Source: Pseudocercospora fijiensis CIRAD86
Taxonomy: Eukaryota > Ascomycota > Dothideomycetes > Mycosphaerellales > Mycosphaerellaceae
Direction: 5' to 3'
NCBI RefSeq assembly: GCF_000340215.1
Contig: NW_006921534.1
Location: forward strand, 3,719,041-3,783,040
Length of the DNA stretch: 64,000 nt
Under the pieces are notes generated by a model. That model was not told the origin of the DNA and did not search any database. It saw only the letters and a list, made by a program, of their open reading frames with translations. A program made the position numbers and the translations under genes. Below, in pieces: positions 11,038-21,187 of this stretch (the stretch's first letter is position 1; the number at the start of each line of letters is the position of its first letter).

Positions 11038-11866
11038 CTAAGGACCAACACCTTTACTCTCAACCTGAGCTTCCTCTGCCTCTGGAACACAGAAATTCCT
11101 GAACTCTTCCCAAGCCTTTTCCAAGTCATCGTTCACAATGATCTTATCATGCACGCCTGGTGTCTGGCTGTATTCAATTTCCTTCTCCGCCTGTTTTAAT
11201 CTTTCCAAGATCGCTTCCTCCTTATCTGTTCCTCGGCCTCGTAATCGCTTTTCCAGCACTTCGACCGATGGTGGTTGGAGGAAGACGAAGCGTGCATTCA
11301 GATCGGTTTTCTTGACTTGTTTGACGCCCTGAGTTCAGAATTCAGTATTCAATGAAATCTCCTGAGTTTTAGTGCATGTTTATACCTCCATCTCGATATC
11401 CAAAACACAAGTCTTGCCCTTCTCTGCGACGTCTTTTACAGCTTGTACGCTGGTGCCATAGAGATTGCTACCAAATTGTGCATGCTCGATAAAGCCACCC
11501 TCATCTATGAGCTTCTGAAAGCTCTCCTTATCTGTGAACCAGTACTCTCGTCCATTTTCTTCCCCTTCCCGTGGTTGTCGTGTAGTATGCGATACGGAAA
11601 GTGCGAATCGGTCTGGATATTCTTTCTGAAGTCGTTTCCACAGCGTCGATTTGCCGGAACCTGAGGGTCCTGATACCACAATCGGGCGAAGCTTCTCCTC
11701 TGTGGAATTTATGTGTCAGTCGCGTGGCCTTTCCGTTTCTAAGAATTTCGTGTTTCTTACCGGTTGGAGCCATATTTGCAAAGGAGCGACTTCTGAGGTT
11801 GCAGATGGTTGAGGCAGGTGAGCGAGTGGGAAGATAGCACTTAAGCGAGCGTCTGACGTGGTTCAT
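11038..11866 (-). CDS. GUK1: Guanylate kinase, with an N-terminal extension
   Basis: Three exons (minus): 11761-11866, 11386-11699 and 11038-11328, giving 236 residues. It phosphorylates GMP to GDP. The P-loop GPSGSGKST, the GMP-binding block [20 protein letters not shown], and the lid region [14 protein letters not shown] are all present. Yeast Guk1 is 187 residues and begins at the equivalent of [10 protein letters not shown]. Here 31 residues precede a second in-frame Met (residue 32, [12 protein letters not shown]) and are rich in Arg/Ser with no acidic residue, as in a mitochondrial presequence. Alternative initiation could therefore give mitochondrial and cytosolic forms from one gene (inference). 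Introns are 60 and 57 nt with GTAAG/GTATA donors. Confidence 0.93.
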
Positions 11867-12224
11867 CTAAGCACTTATTGCTTTTCATGTGATAACTGAT
11901 TCATGGGTGAAGTGTGGTTGCTCTTTAGCGTGGGCAAGAGTCATGGGCAGGGAAGCGATTGGTGCGGGAACAGCGGCCGCCAGTGGATGCTTGTGGTTGT
12001 TTGTGTGACGCGATTGTTCAGGATTGTGAGTCTAGATGCTGAAGGGAGGATCTACAAGAGGGGACGTATGCTTGTACTTGATAGAGAATATGACCACTTC
12101 TGCAAGAAGTAGCTAACAACACTCTTCACATCTTAGCAGCTTTTTGTATTGAAGGAACTGTGTTCAAAATCACCAGATCATCCGTGACTCCACTTTCCAA
12201 AGCCACTTGACTTGGCCGATCCGA
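11867..12224. other. Intergenic region upstream of GUK1, nothing recognised
   Basis: Contains the GUK1 promoter side and the 3' flank of the Zn2Cys6 gene. One 69-codon plus-strand frame at 11903-12112 has no protein-like features. Confidence 0.45.
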
Positions 12225-13406
12225 CTATCTTGACCAATCTTTAGTCCTTTGCTGCATGACAAGCTCTGCCCAAAGAGCCTGCATCTTAATTTCGCGACCA
12301 CTGGGGTATGCAACCGTCCCGTACTCTCCCCAATCGCCGGAGGGACACCTACCGAGCACACAGAGACTTCCAGAAAGTGGATGCACAACAAGCATTCTAC
12401 GCCAGCTTTCATTTTCGTGAGCCCTCGAGAACAGCGCTGGTGAGTCGAAGCGGATGGTTTCCAGACTGAATTTGCTGCCGATGAGGTCGATCTCGAATGT
12501 ACCAGGCATTAGAAAAGGAGTTTGAGGTCGGATCTTGAATAGCGGGTTACCTGACGATACATTCGAGTAGCAAGGTTTTAAGAAAAGCTTCTGCTGCAAA
12601 CTTGTCGACCGATTGATGACATTCTGGAATGTCTTGTCGACTCGCTGTGAGAGAAGCACTGTCTTCATGTCTGCCCCGAGCAATATCCTCTCCAGTAGTT
12701 CGTAAATGCCGAAGACTCTTTGAGCTGCTGTACGCGGCTGTGGGACTCCCATCTCCGCCGCTTGTTCGAGACCGGCGCTGTTGACGTCTCTCGGGACCTC
12801 TTGGTCATGGACATCGCTCTCGATAACGCTGTCCTTGGGCGATCTTCCTGCTTCCCGCTCTTCTCTGAGCTTTTCTGATGCCCGCTCCATGTCTTCCTCG
12901 AAGGCCTTGCGCCGATTCATCCACTTCCAATATGGAATCTGGGCAATTTCGTCCTCGCCCAAGCCGTGGACAGTCTCGGCTGTGACAGCAGCCAGTTCTG
13001 CTTCGGGACTGTTGAATCGGGTAGACGGAGCAGGCTCTCTCTTCTCGGGCAGTGATTCCACGCTGCCATCTCGCGAAGTTCTTGCACTGACTGTAGTGTG
13101 AACGCTTGCTTCTAAGACCGCACGTTTGCGCTTCAGCGAACGACCAGGTTCGCTGTAGTAGCAGGTTATCTTGCGCTTAAGGCAGGCGCTGCATCGAGGT
13201 CGGAGCTTATCGCACTTCTTTTTTCGTGATCTGCAGCCATCGCAAGGGCGTTCAACAATGGTGGGTTTTGCTTGACGTGTTTCTGCCAGGCCTTTGATAG
13301 GTGATGGCATTTGCTCTTGGTGCTCAGCCGTTTCGAGCGGTGTGTCAAACTCGAATGCCGCTAAGGTCGCTTTCGCCATAGCGCCTTGCGTTTGTGTGAT
13401 TTCCAT
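12225..13406 (-). CDS. Zn2Cys6 zinc-cluster domain fused to an F-box-like protein
   Basis: Single exon, 393 residues, ATG at 13406. Residues 55-82 are a complete fungal binuclear zinc cluster: Cys at 55, 58, 65, 72, 75 and 82 (CX2CX6CX6CX2CX6C) with the basic RSRKKK loop, followed by a GRSLKRKRAV basic tract that may be a nuclear signal. The usual fungal transcription-factor homology domain does not follow. Instead, residues ~230-278 (RVFGIYELLERILL, VLLSQRV, SLQQKLF) match the F-box-like module common in Dothideomycete F-box proteins, and the segment ESWRRMLVVHPLSG matches the C-terminal part of that family. It could tie DNA binding to SCF-type ubiquitylation, but this is inference. Two-gene misassembly is unlikely because the frame is uninterrupted. 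Confidence 0.8.
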   Translation of the reverse strand: MEITQTQGAMAKATLAAFEFDTPLETAEHQEQMPSPIKGLAETRQAKPTIVERPCDGCRSRKKKCDKLRPRCSACLKRKITCYYSEPGRSLKRKRAVLEASVHTTVSARTSRDGSVESLPEKREPAPSTRFNSPEAELAAVTAETVHGLGEDEIAQIPYWKWMNRRKAFEEDMERASEKLREEREAGRSPKDSVIESDVHDQEVPRDVNSAGLEQAAEMGVPQPRTAAQRVFGIYELLERILLGADMKTVLLSQRVDKTFQNVINRSTSLQQKLFLKPCYSNVSSGNPLFKIRPQTPFLMPGTFEIDLIGSKFSLETIRFDSPALFSRAHENESWRRMLVVHPLSGSLCVLGRCPSGDWGEYGTVAYPSGREIKMQALWAELVMQQRTKDWSR

Positions 13407-13724
13407 GATAGTAGTGAGCTCGCGATTGCAAGTTGGCAGGCCAGTAATTGATATAAATGTTTGAGTTGTTCACGCAAATATTGTCGGTAGTGATGTTGAA
13501 TGTTGGCTATTGTGGTCAGTTGGACAATAGCAGCCATTTCCAATGTCCGCACATGGCATGTCATGTGCCATCGAGTCATTGGCCAAAGTGAAGTGGAAAA
13601 GCAAAGTGAATACCGATCTGTAGACGCTCAACACCACTGGGTATCAGATTAGCCAAAGCCCAACGCTCATACACTCAGACCGACACTGTTACAAATTATT
13701 GTGAATACGTCATCTCCAGTTCGT
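13407..13724. other. Intergenic region between the zinc-cluster and syntaxin genes
   Basis: Holds the promoter of the zinc-cluster/F-box gene and the 3' flank of the syntaxin gene, both on the minus strand. No further feature was found. Confidence 0.45.
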
Positions 13725-14543
13725 CTATGAAAGCACGACTGCCAATATCACAACTGCTAATACAATAGCCAGGATGATCAGCAGACAGCACGCCTTCCCT
13801 CTTGCACTCTTCTGGTGCCGGCTCGCTGTTCGCAGCTGTTGGTCGGCATTCCTCGTATCGTCGCGCGTCTGCATTACGTTTTCGCTGATAATGTCGAGCG
13901 TCTGTCCTTGATCGTGAACCATGGTTGCCACATCCCTGAACAGCTCGTTGAGCTCAGACACACTGCTCTCGATGTTCCTTATCTCGCTCTCTCGCTCAAT
14001 GATAAGGCTTTCCTGAAAGTCTACCTCACTCTGATCGGCCAGTCGTAGCTGTTCCTGCTGCTGTTGTAGTTGCTGCTGGCCTCCCTGTGCCGAAGGAGAT
14101 GTTGGCGCAGCTTGATCCAGAGCTGCCTTCGCGGCTGATGCTGATGCTCGCTGCTTATCCAGCGCCTGTCTCTGTAGTCCTTGAAATTCTGTCAAGCTCG
14201 CTCTGAACTCCTGACTCAATTTGCCTGCTGTATACTTCTGGCTTGGTCCCAGATCGTGCCATGCCTGCACCTTCTTCAATCCCTCGCCCACTTCGCGGAA
14301 GCCATCTTGGGTCTCCGAGAGCAAGTCGCTGACTCGTTCTCGTACACGGTCTGTCTCTCTTCGCGTGCCGAGGAGCGCAATCTGCGAGGATAGTCGGGAG
14401 ATGTTCGATGTGAGAGAGAAGAGCTTGTCGGATAGCTGTGTTGTGTATTGCTGGAACTCGGGGTCATCGGCGTATTGCGGGTCGTCTTCCCTCCGCCATG
14501 TGGTCGGCTGCGACTCCAAATTGGAGGAGTCGTTGAAGGACAT
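13725..14543 (-). CDS. PEP12: Endosomal Qa-SNARE, syntaxin PEP12/Syn7-like
   Basis: Single exon, 272 residues. An N-terminal Habc-type helical bundle (QQYTTQLSDKLFSLTSNISRL and onwards) is followed by a Gln-rich linker, then the Qa-SNARE helix from about residue 182 (IIERESEIRNIESSV, ELNELFRDVATMV, HDQGQTLDIISENV). The Gln of VHDQGQ sits at the zero layer expected for a Q-SNARE. The protein ends in a 19-residue hydrophobic tail anchor (LLIILAIVLAVVILAVVLS) preceded by Lys/Arg and Cys residues. PEP12-type syntaxins mediate Golgi-to-endosome fusion. The ATG at 14543 is used; a 13-residue TTG-initiated extension is discarded. Confidence 0.92.
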   Translation of the reverse strand: MSFNDSSNLESQPTTWRREDDPQYADDPEFQQYTTQLSDKLFSLTSNISRLSSQIALLGTRRETDRVRERVSDLLSETQDGFREVGEGLKKVQAWHDLGPSQKYTAGKLSQEFRASLTEFQGLQRQALDKQRASASAAKAALDQAAPTSPSAQGGQQQLQQQQEQLRLADQSEVDFQESLIIERESEIRNIESSVSELNELFRDVATMVHDQGQTLDIISENVMQTRDDTRNADQQLRTASRHQKSARGKACCLLIILAIVLAVVILAVVLS

Positions 14544-14921
14544 GTTTGCGATGCTGTGCGGGAGGCTGCTGCAGAGATGCAATGTATGTACAGATTATTA
14601 GAGATGCCTGCCGCAGCTGCAGGTTGATCGGATCGGCTGCGCACGCGCCAGCCACATGACGTTTGCACTAAAGATTAATCCTTGTCTGCATAAAGCTTAA
14701 TCTGTTTATACACGTGAAGACGCGGAAGCTTCGTTTCGACAGCAACATCGACATTTTTGATCGAGTTGCAGCTTCCTCTTGCTATTGCCTACATGCCTGC
14801 ATCGCGCTTCTGTCACTCCTTCTTGATGAATCCAACAATGCGGTCATAGCAATTCAACGAATTCACACCTCGACCCACGACCCACGACCTTTCTCCGCGA
14901 AACAACGAAACGAAACAAACA
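14544..14921. promoter_or_regulatory. Divergent promoter between the PEP12 and NDC1 genes
   Basis: About 380 nt between two outward ATGs. The NDC1 side ends in an A-rich leader (cgaaacaaacaATGG) typical of fungal start contexts. Confidence 0.45.
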
Positions 14922-16976
14922 ATGGCGACCAGCTCGAGGCTGGCCGACCCAACTCGACCCATACCGGTAGAGCGCATCAAGCTATACAAGGACTTTCTCA
15001 CCCCTCAATTGCACCGCAGATTCTGCTCGGCCGCCGCACTCACACTCGCATTCTGCCTAGTCGACTCCTTCATTCTCTCAAATTCAGGCTCATACATCTG
15101 GTCATGGTTCCCGATTGGGCCAGCAGGCCTGCGAGCGCTGCTTCTCTTCATACCGTGCCTCGCCATATTTATTGTGCGCATGGCCAATATACACATCGGC
15201 GACCGCACCAGCGTGAGCGGAGTAGAAACATTACTCAAGCACACCAGCTTGTGGAAGACATTATACACTGGAGCATGGTATGCTTTTAGTGCATGGTTCT
15301 TCGGTGAAGTGTACATCTGGTCGCGGAGTAGCAGCGCCGAGCTGGCCATGGTGGATCCAGGCGCAGCTTATGAGCGACCGCGAGTCAACGAGAATCCCGT
15401 TTTCCTGCGCTGCATGTTCCTCGTGCTTGCCGTCAGCCAGACACTTCTGCATCTCATGCGCGACTACGATCGGGTCCGAATTGCCGAGCAAAACGTCGAG
15501 GCGGATCGTAAGAATGCCGTCTTCAAGGCTATCGGCCTCGCTCCTGATGCATTCGACAATAGCAAATGGATCCCGCGAGCATTCATTCGCTTGCTCGAGC
15601 AGAATGGCACGATTCTGACCAGATCTTGTAATCTGACCGTAACCACCATGTTTCTGGTCAACAACTTGGTCTATTGGCTAGTCCTGCGCCGCTTTGCCTG
15701 GAAGATGAATTACTTCTTCGCGAGAGTCTTCTTTTCCGACCTGACGCCTGACGCTCCCCCGACTGGCATACTCCATGTTGGCAGATTGGCATGGCAGACG
15801 TTCACTGCCTCACTGATGCTGTCGCTTTTGTGGGAGCTTTCCAATCAGACATTTGACATATTCGTCTCACAGCCACCAGTGAAGAAGGAGCAGCCACTCA
15901 CAAATGAGGTCAAGGACGCGAGAGGCATTGTGCTTCACAGGAGCAAGGATCCGAATGGCAGTCTCATCACTGGTCTGAATAGCAAGAAAGACTTGACCAA
16001 GACCTTTGCATTTTGGGAGCTATATCTCATCTGCACGCAATACGAGCAGCGGAGGCAGACCATATATACCGAAGTCGATCGCCGAGATGAGAGCACGTGG
16101 TCGCATGTCTGCAAGCTATGCTTGAAAGAGATCAAGGACGTTCAAGAGCGAGTCAAGACAGCGATTGAGCCTGTGAAGTTCAAGACCAAGCAGGATGAGG
16201 AGAAAGAGCGGAAGCAGCAATCACAGCACTTTATCGGCTTGGCTAAGGAGGACAACGGACTGAAGAAGATTGCCGATAGCAAGGTTATCGAGGATGGTGA
16301 TGTGTTTGCGAGACGGAAACCAGACCTATTCAACACCCTAGGTAACATGGCGAAATCGGTTGGCCAGTCACCAGGAGCTCAGAGCTTCGGGTCGGTTGGC
16401 GGCAGAAAGGCGATTGAGTGGGGCGCGGAGAAGGTGCCAGCAGAATATCGCCAACGCTTGAGACCTGAGGAGATCGAGCGACAGGCCACTGGTATCATGG
16501 CTGATGCGCTCAAGTCCACCGCTGGCGAGCCATTCAGGCAGACTTTTGCGCGGAGAGTGATTGCCACTGTGTTTGGATCCCCATATAGCAAGATTTCGAA
16601 CATATCGCATGCCACAAAGTCACTCACACGGCTTGTGGTTCGATCAATCGCAGAAGATCAGTATGGGCAAACACAGAAGGATATTGCGAGCATTGTCCGT
16701 ACATATACCGAGGTCATTGTGGCCGTTGAGAAGTATGTCAAGGAACTGAAGCCGCACTGGACTGACGTCGAATTCATGGAGGGCAAGAGCAGGAGAGTCA
16801 AGGAGGTGGACGAGCTTCTGTTGGTGCTTAAGGAGGGCCTGGCAGAGATCATGCTCACATTTGGGGAATACGTCGATGTACTTGGTTTGACTAAGAAGGA
16901 AGTTCGAGAGGCAAAGAATGCCAGTGCACGGCCCAGCGCTGAGACCGAGCGCCAAGAGATGTTGCAGGTAGGATAG
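14922..16976 (+). CDS. NDC1: Nucleoporin NDC1 (transmembrane nuclear-pore anchor)
   Basis: Single exon, 684 residues. Six hydrophobic segments occupy the first ~310 residues: CSAAALTLAFCLVDSFIL, LRALLLFIPCLAIFIV, LYTGAWYAFSAWFFGEVY, CMFLVLAVSQTLLHLM, TTMFLVNNLVYWLVL and TASLMLSLLWELS. A large soluble C-terminal half follows. This is the layout of Ndc1, which anchors nuclear-pore complexes and, in yeasts, spindle pole bodies in the nuclear envelope. The YKDFLTPQLHRRF start and the ELYLICTQ...RR.TIY segment after the membrane domain are typical of fungal Ndc1 proteins. ATG at 14922 follows an A-rich leader. Confidence 0.88.
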   Translation: MATSSRLADPTRPIPVERIKLYKDFLTPQLHRRFCSAAALTLAFCLVDSFILSNSGSYIWSWFPIGPAGLRALLLFIPCLAIFIVRMANIHIGDRTSVSGVETLLKHTSLWKTLYTGAWYAFSAWFFGEVYIWSRSSSAELAMVDPGAAYERPRVNENPVFLRCMFLVLAVSQTLLHLMRDYDRVRIAEQNVEADRKNAVFKAIGLAPDAFDNSKWIPRAFIRLLEQNGTILTRSCNLTVTTMFLVNNLVYWLVLRRFAWKMNYFFARVFFSDLTPDAPPTGILHVGRLAWQTFTASLMLSLLWELSNQTFDIFVSQPPVKKEQPLTNEVKDARGIVLHRSKDPNGSLITGLNSKKDLTKTFAFWELYLICTQYEQRRQTIYTEVDRRDESTWSHVCKLCLKEIKDVQERVKTAIEPVKFKTKQDEEKERKQQSQHFIGLAKEDNGLKKIADSKVIEDGDVFARRKPDLFNTLGNMAKSVGQSPGAQSFGSVGGRKAIEWGAEKVPAEYRQRLRPEEIERQATGIMADALKSTAGEPFRQTFARRVIATVFGSPYSKISNISHATKSLTRLVVRSIAEDQYGQTQKDIASIVRTYTEVIVAVEKYVKELKPHWTDVEFMEGKSRRVKEVDELLLVLKEGLAEIMLTFGEYVDVLGLTKKEVREAKNASARPSAETERQEMLQVG

Positions 16977-17385
16977 AGGCCAATTCTTCTGGATACTTCC
17001 CGAGGGACCAAGTTACGTATGGCACACATGAAGACACCTCTGGAACAGTACTGGCTGACGGATTGGTACCTTTGGCAAATGTCTTGACTGGCAGCTGTTC
17101 TCTTCACTCATACAAGCAATCCCAGACAGACTTTGGCAACATCTCGGAACACAACAGATCGTGGATGTGACATGGCTTTGTATGAATTCGAAGATCTATC
17201 TGAGGCCAGTTGGATCAAACAAATGAGCCCTCTGCGCATGCAAGAGATTCTGCTGCGACGCTCCACGAAATCAGTTGCTTGCTTCAAGTGCTTCACTTCA
17301 GAAACCCCTTGAAAATACTAGATGAGGATCAACTAAGACACAAAGGCTTCATACTTTCTCTGATTGCAGCACTCTGACATCTATC
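16977..17385. other. Intergenic region, nothing recognised
   Basis: The 3' flank of NDC1 and the promoter side of the calpain-like gene. A degenerate AT-richer stretch lies at 17310-17360. No open frame is convincing. Confidence 0.45.
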
Positions 17386-19958
17386 ATGATGGACCGCGCT
17401 CAAGCCATAACAGCGTCGCATTCGAAGCCCATGGTGGCTATGGACGAAACATCGACGCCGCCGAGCGATTCAGACCCTGTGCCATGGGGCTCTCTGCAAG
17501 ATATGGAAGCAATGTCGTCCAAAATAGACACCACGACCACAATCGATCAAGATTCAGATACCTGCTCTGGTAGCACTACACATGCAGCAAGTTCTGAGAG
17601 CTATGCAGCCGCACGGCGTAGTTGTATCGAAGACGTGCAAGCAATTGCAAAGAACTGCATGCGTAATAACGAGCGCTTCACCGATCCTGACTTTGACCTC
17701 AAGAACGACTTTTGGAACCCAAAAGGATCGCGAAACTGCTTGAATGGCTTGTTCGCTTCGGTGTCGCGAGACGATCAGCGAGAGTTGGCGCAATGGGGTG
17801 ACGATAATCAATTTCCAGTTTCAGACATTGTCGATGGCGTACATACGGTTGACTGTCGAAGACTACCGGAGAAGAACATTCGCATTAGAGCTGGTACTTG
17901 GACTATGGATCTCAAGCAAGACCCCGATAAGCAAGACAACGAGCCGAAATCAGTCCATCGTATCAGTGAGACCTTTGGTAGCCCCATCATTGCTACCGGC
18001 TGTCCTGAAGTCTGGATTCCCACATTGACTGAGTCCGAACAAAGCAATAAGAGGCTGGCAAAACTGGGAGAGGCGATCAATCAGCTCATCGCGTTCGTAG
18101 CTGAGCTTGGACTAGTGGCCATCGTGTTCGAGGTCCTGGAGTCAAAGATATCAACTCTTCTATGCTTTATTCTGATCGGGACTCAAATTGTGCGCCGGAT
18201 CTATTTCCACCGTGAATCGAAGCCACTGTACACGTCCACACAAATGGCACAAGGACAGCTAGGTGACTGCTGGTTCCTTTCTGCTGTCGCTGCTCTTGGT
18301 AATCGCAACGATCTGCTACAAAAGGTCTGCGTGGCCTGGGACCTAAAGCTGGGAATCTATGGATTCTGCTTTTACCAGCACGGTGCATGGACACACGTCA
18401 TTGTGGACGACTTTCTCTACCTGACAGCGCAGGATTTCCACACCGCCAACGACAAGAACGACAATCTGAACTGCGAGAGGTGTGATTCATATCGAGCTGA
18501 GAACCAGAGCGGTTCCAATGCTCTCCATTTCGCTAAGTGCCAAAACGCGAGTCAGATCTGGTTGCCTCTCTTGGAGAAAGCCTTTGCTAAGCTACACGGA
18601 GACTTCTACGCTCTTAGAGGTGGCATGCCGGATGAAGGAATCGAAGACCTGACTGGAGGAGTCGCAAGTCGTTTCGATACTCTTAGCATCAGCGATCACG
18701 ATCGGCTGTGGACTCAGTTCGAACCGCTGACGGTGAGCATATCTTCGCAATCAGCTCATTTGCCGATGGATATGGCTCAGGTCGCCACGGAATCATATCA
18801 CAACACGCGTATGCCATCGAACAGGCTGTTTAATACTTCGACATCTCCACCATGAGCACCGTCCGACTTCTGCGCATTCGGAACCCTTGGGGAAGCAGCA
18901 GAAGAGGCCTCTGGCACGGGCCCTGGGCGAGGGGCAGTAAAGAGTGGACACCCTTTGCCAGTCTATGGCTCAAGAGGTCTGCCGATGATGGAGTCTTCTA
19001 CATGACTTTCGAGGACGCACTGAAAACCTTCCAGACACTGCACATTGCACGAATTTTCAACGAGACATGGTCAAGCTGCCAAGCATGGACTGAGCTCAGT
19101 GTTAGCTGGATTCCCCAGTACAACAATGTCTATTTTCAGCTTGAAGTGACATGCGACACGGAGACCGTTCTGTCCTTGCAGCAGCTCGACGAACGTCACT
19201 TTCTCGGTCTTCAAGGAACCCGTGCATTCCACCTTGACTTCCTTGTCTGTCGTCAAGGATCTCAATTCGATCATTACATCGCTCGCGCTACAAGTCTCTG
19301 GTCTCAGGAGGAGGAGTCAGCTGCTTCAGAGCGCTCACTCAGCTCAGAAGTCAAGCTAGAAGCAGGGATCTACAATATATTCGTGAAGGTTTATACATCG
19401 CGCCGTCATGGGCACGATGTCAAGCCAGCAAGGGACGTACATTCTCAATTCGCACACAAGCGATGCAAGAAGTTGCAACAGCTCGTCAAGAACTACGATC
19501 AGGCCAGGAAGCGACTCACTTTTGTCGAAAGTTCAACGCAAATCATTGAGCCTCCTGTCTCTGACCATAATGCGTCCCGGGACAGCTGGGGAGACTCACA
19601 GAAGCCTCTGCTCCGAAACAAGCGCACAAACTCTCCAGCTGGCTTCTTCTCCACCGTTGAAGAAATCAATTGGCTTATCACCTGTGGTGTTGGATTACGC
19701 GTCTTCAGTAAGGATCCCGAAATGAGTCTATCACTTCGTTGTCAAGATGAACCAGAGCAGGTCGTCAACAGATGGGAGACTGAAACTAGAGATGACTGGC
19801 CTAGCCTCAAAGAAACGAACCCGCACAATGATGAGGGTTGGGGTCTGCACGCAGGCGATTGGAACAAGGAGTGGAACGAAGCAAGCTACTACGCACCGGA
19901 ATCACTTCGAGAGGAGGAGCATAATTGGCATAACTCTGAAGTTGAGAGTCTAGATTAG
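17386..19958 (+). pseudogene. Calpain-like cysteine protease, broken by a frameshift and a stop
   Basis: An upstream frame (17386-18855) and a downstream frame (18852-19958, first ATG) together encode one calpain. The catalytic Cys lies in QGQLGDCWF (Cys295), the catalytic Asn in RIRNPWG, and the His is only visible in the second frame at about 18800 (IISQHAYAI). Frame one reads through EDLTGGV and then degrades at ~18721-18735, where one base appears missing; the second frame carries the continuing conserved sequence FAISSFADGYGSG but meets TAA at 18831 before reaching STVRLLRIRNPWG. A GTGAGC donor occurs at the break, but an intron there would remove the catalytic His. Residues ~231-268 are hydrophobic, unusual in calpains. 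Either a recent pseudogene or two sequencing errors; the two halves may otherwise be annotated as separate genes. Confidence 0.75.
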
Positions 19959-20539
19959 TCACTCGTGCCAAGGCAGCATTTCGAAATACGGTATGCCCAC
20001 AGCTTTGCGGCCTTGGGAGAGCAGTAGCTTACAGCTGCCTCTGATGATGCAGACTCAGACTCGATATATTGGGCCCTTTGCGCATCTCATAAAGCCAGGA
20101 ATGCAGCAATTCATCCAGACTCGGGCCTCTATTCACAGCACACTGATCGAGTTCCTTTTAAGCGCCAGAACCACTTTAGAAACACATAGTCCATAAGCGT
20201 CAATGAGAGTCGATGTCAGAATGGTCGTCCCCAATCTATCGTGTAGTGCAGCGCTTCATCAAGAGGAGCCGAGACGTGAAATCTAAGCTTCGCGCTAACA
20301 GGACCCTGCATTTTCGGCACGTGCGCCAGACAAGGATCGACGTCACCGAAGAAAGTGTCAAGAAGCTCTGCATGTGAAGGAAGAAACATCCATCACATCC
20401 TCGACTCCTGCTCACCACAACAATCCTGGAGCCCTCAACTCCCTCACGACCTGCTGAAAAAGCAGAACCGTCCGCATCCCTCGACCGGCGCCTCCCAATC
20501 CTCCTCTCCCTCCTCGCTCTCCTCCTCGCAACAATAATC
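19959..20539. other. Intergenic region upstream of the MDP-1 gene
   Basis: About 580 nt. The last ~130 nt before the next ATG are C/T-rich (cctcctctccctcctcgctctcctcctcg), a pyrimidine tract common in fungal promoters. No other feature was seen. Confidence 0.45.
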
Positions 20540-21187
20540 ATGGGCCGCAACCGCCCTACAGCCCCCGACGGCACAACACGAGCAACCCTCCCAGAAACAT
20601 CCCTCGCCGCCCCATCAACCTTCACAGACGGTTTGCCTCTACCCCAACTTTTCGTCTTCGACCTAGACTATACCCTCTGGCCCTTCTGGGTCGATACGCA
20701 CGTATCAGGCCCATTAAAACCCACGACCTCCGGCCTCATCGTGAAAGACGCATACGGAGAATCCTGTGCATTCTACAACGACGTGCCCGCAATTCTCCAC
20801 CACATCAAGTCCCGCAATCTGCAACTCGGAGCAGCATCACGGACATCAGCCCCGAGTCTCGCGAGGAGAATGCTAGAACTCCTACGCATCCCAACAACAA
20901 CACAAGAACAAAATGAAGGGAAAGAGGCGAGCAAGGGAGCGATTGCTTTTTTCGATCATTTAGAAATATATCCGGGCGACAAGAGAAGACATTTCAGGGC
21001 TTTGGCGGAGAAGAGTGGAGTGCCATTTGGGGAGATGTTGTTTTTTGATGATGAGAGTAGGAATAAGAATGTTGAGGAATTGGGGGTTGTGATGCAGTTA
21101 GTCAGGAATGGGGTGACGAAGCAGGAGATTGATGCCGGGGTTGAGGCGTGGAGGAAGAGGAATGGGAGGTTGCAGAAGGAGACGTGA
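20540..21187 (+). CDS. Magnesium-dependent phosphatase-1 family HAD hydrolase
   Basis: Single exon, 215 residues. The HAD motif I is FDLDYTLWPFWVDTHV, with the nucleophile Asp41 and acid/base Asp43; this longer block ending in DTH is specific to MDP-1. Motif II/III equivalents are AASRTSAP and the C-terminal LFFDDESRNKNVEELG, which holds the Mg-binding acidic pair. MDP-1 proteins dephosphorylate fructosamine-6-phosphates or protein tyrosine phosphate in vitro. Base composition changes along the gene, from C-rich at the 5' end to G/A-rich at the 3' end, with no sign of a break. Confidence 0.9.
   Translation: MGRNRPTAPDGTTRATLPETSLAAPSTFTDGLPLPQLFVFDLDYTLWPFWVDTHVSGPLKPTTSGLIVKDAYGESCAFYNDVPAILHHIKSRNLQLGAASRTSAPSLARRMLELLRIPTTTQEQNEGKEASKGAIAFFDHLEIYPGDKRRHFRALAEKSGVPFGEMLFFDDESRNKNVEELGVVMQLVRNGVTKQEIDAGVEAWRKRNGRLQKET

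Noticed and set aside
18733..18870. An intron in the calpain gene starting at the GTGAGC at 18732
   Set aside because: It would delete the conserved HAYAI segment with the catalytic His, and no acceptor restores the frame to the NPWG exon.
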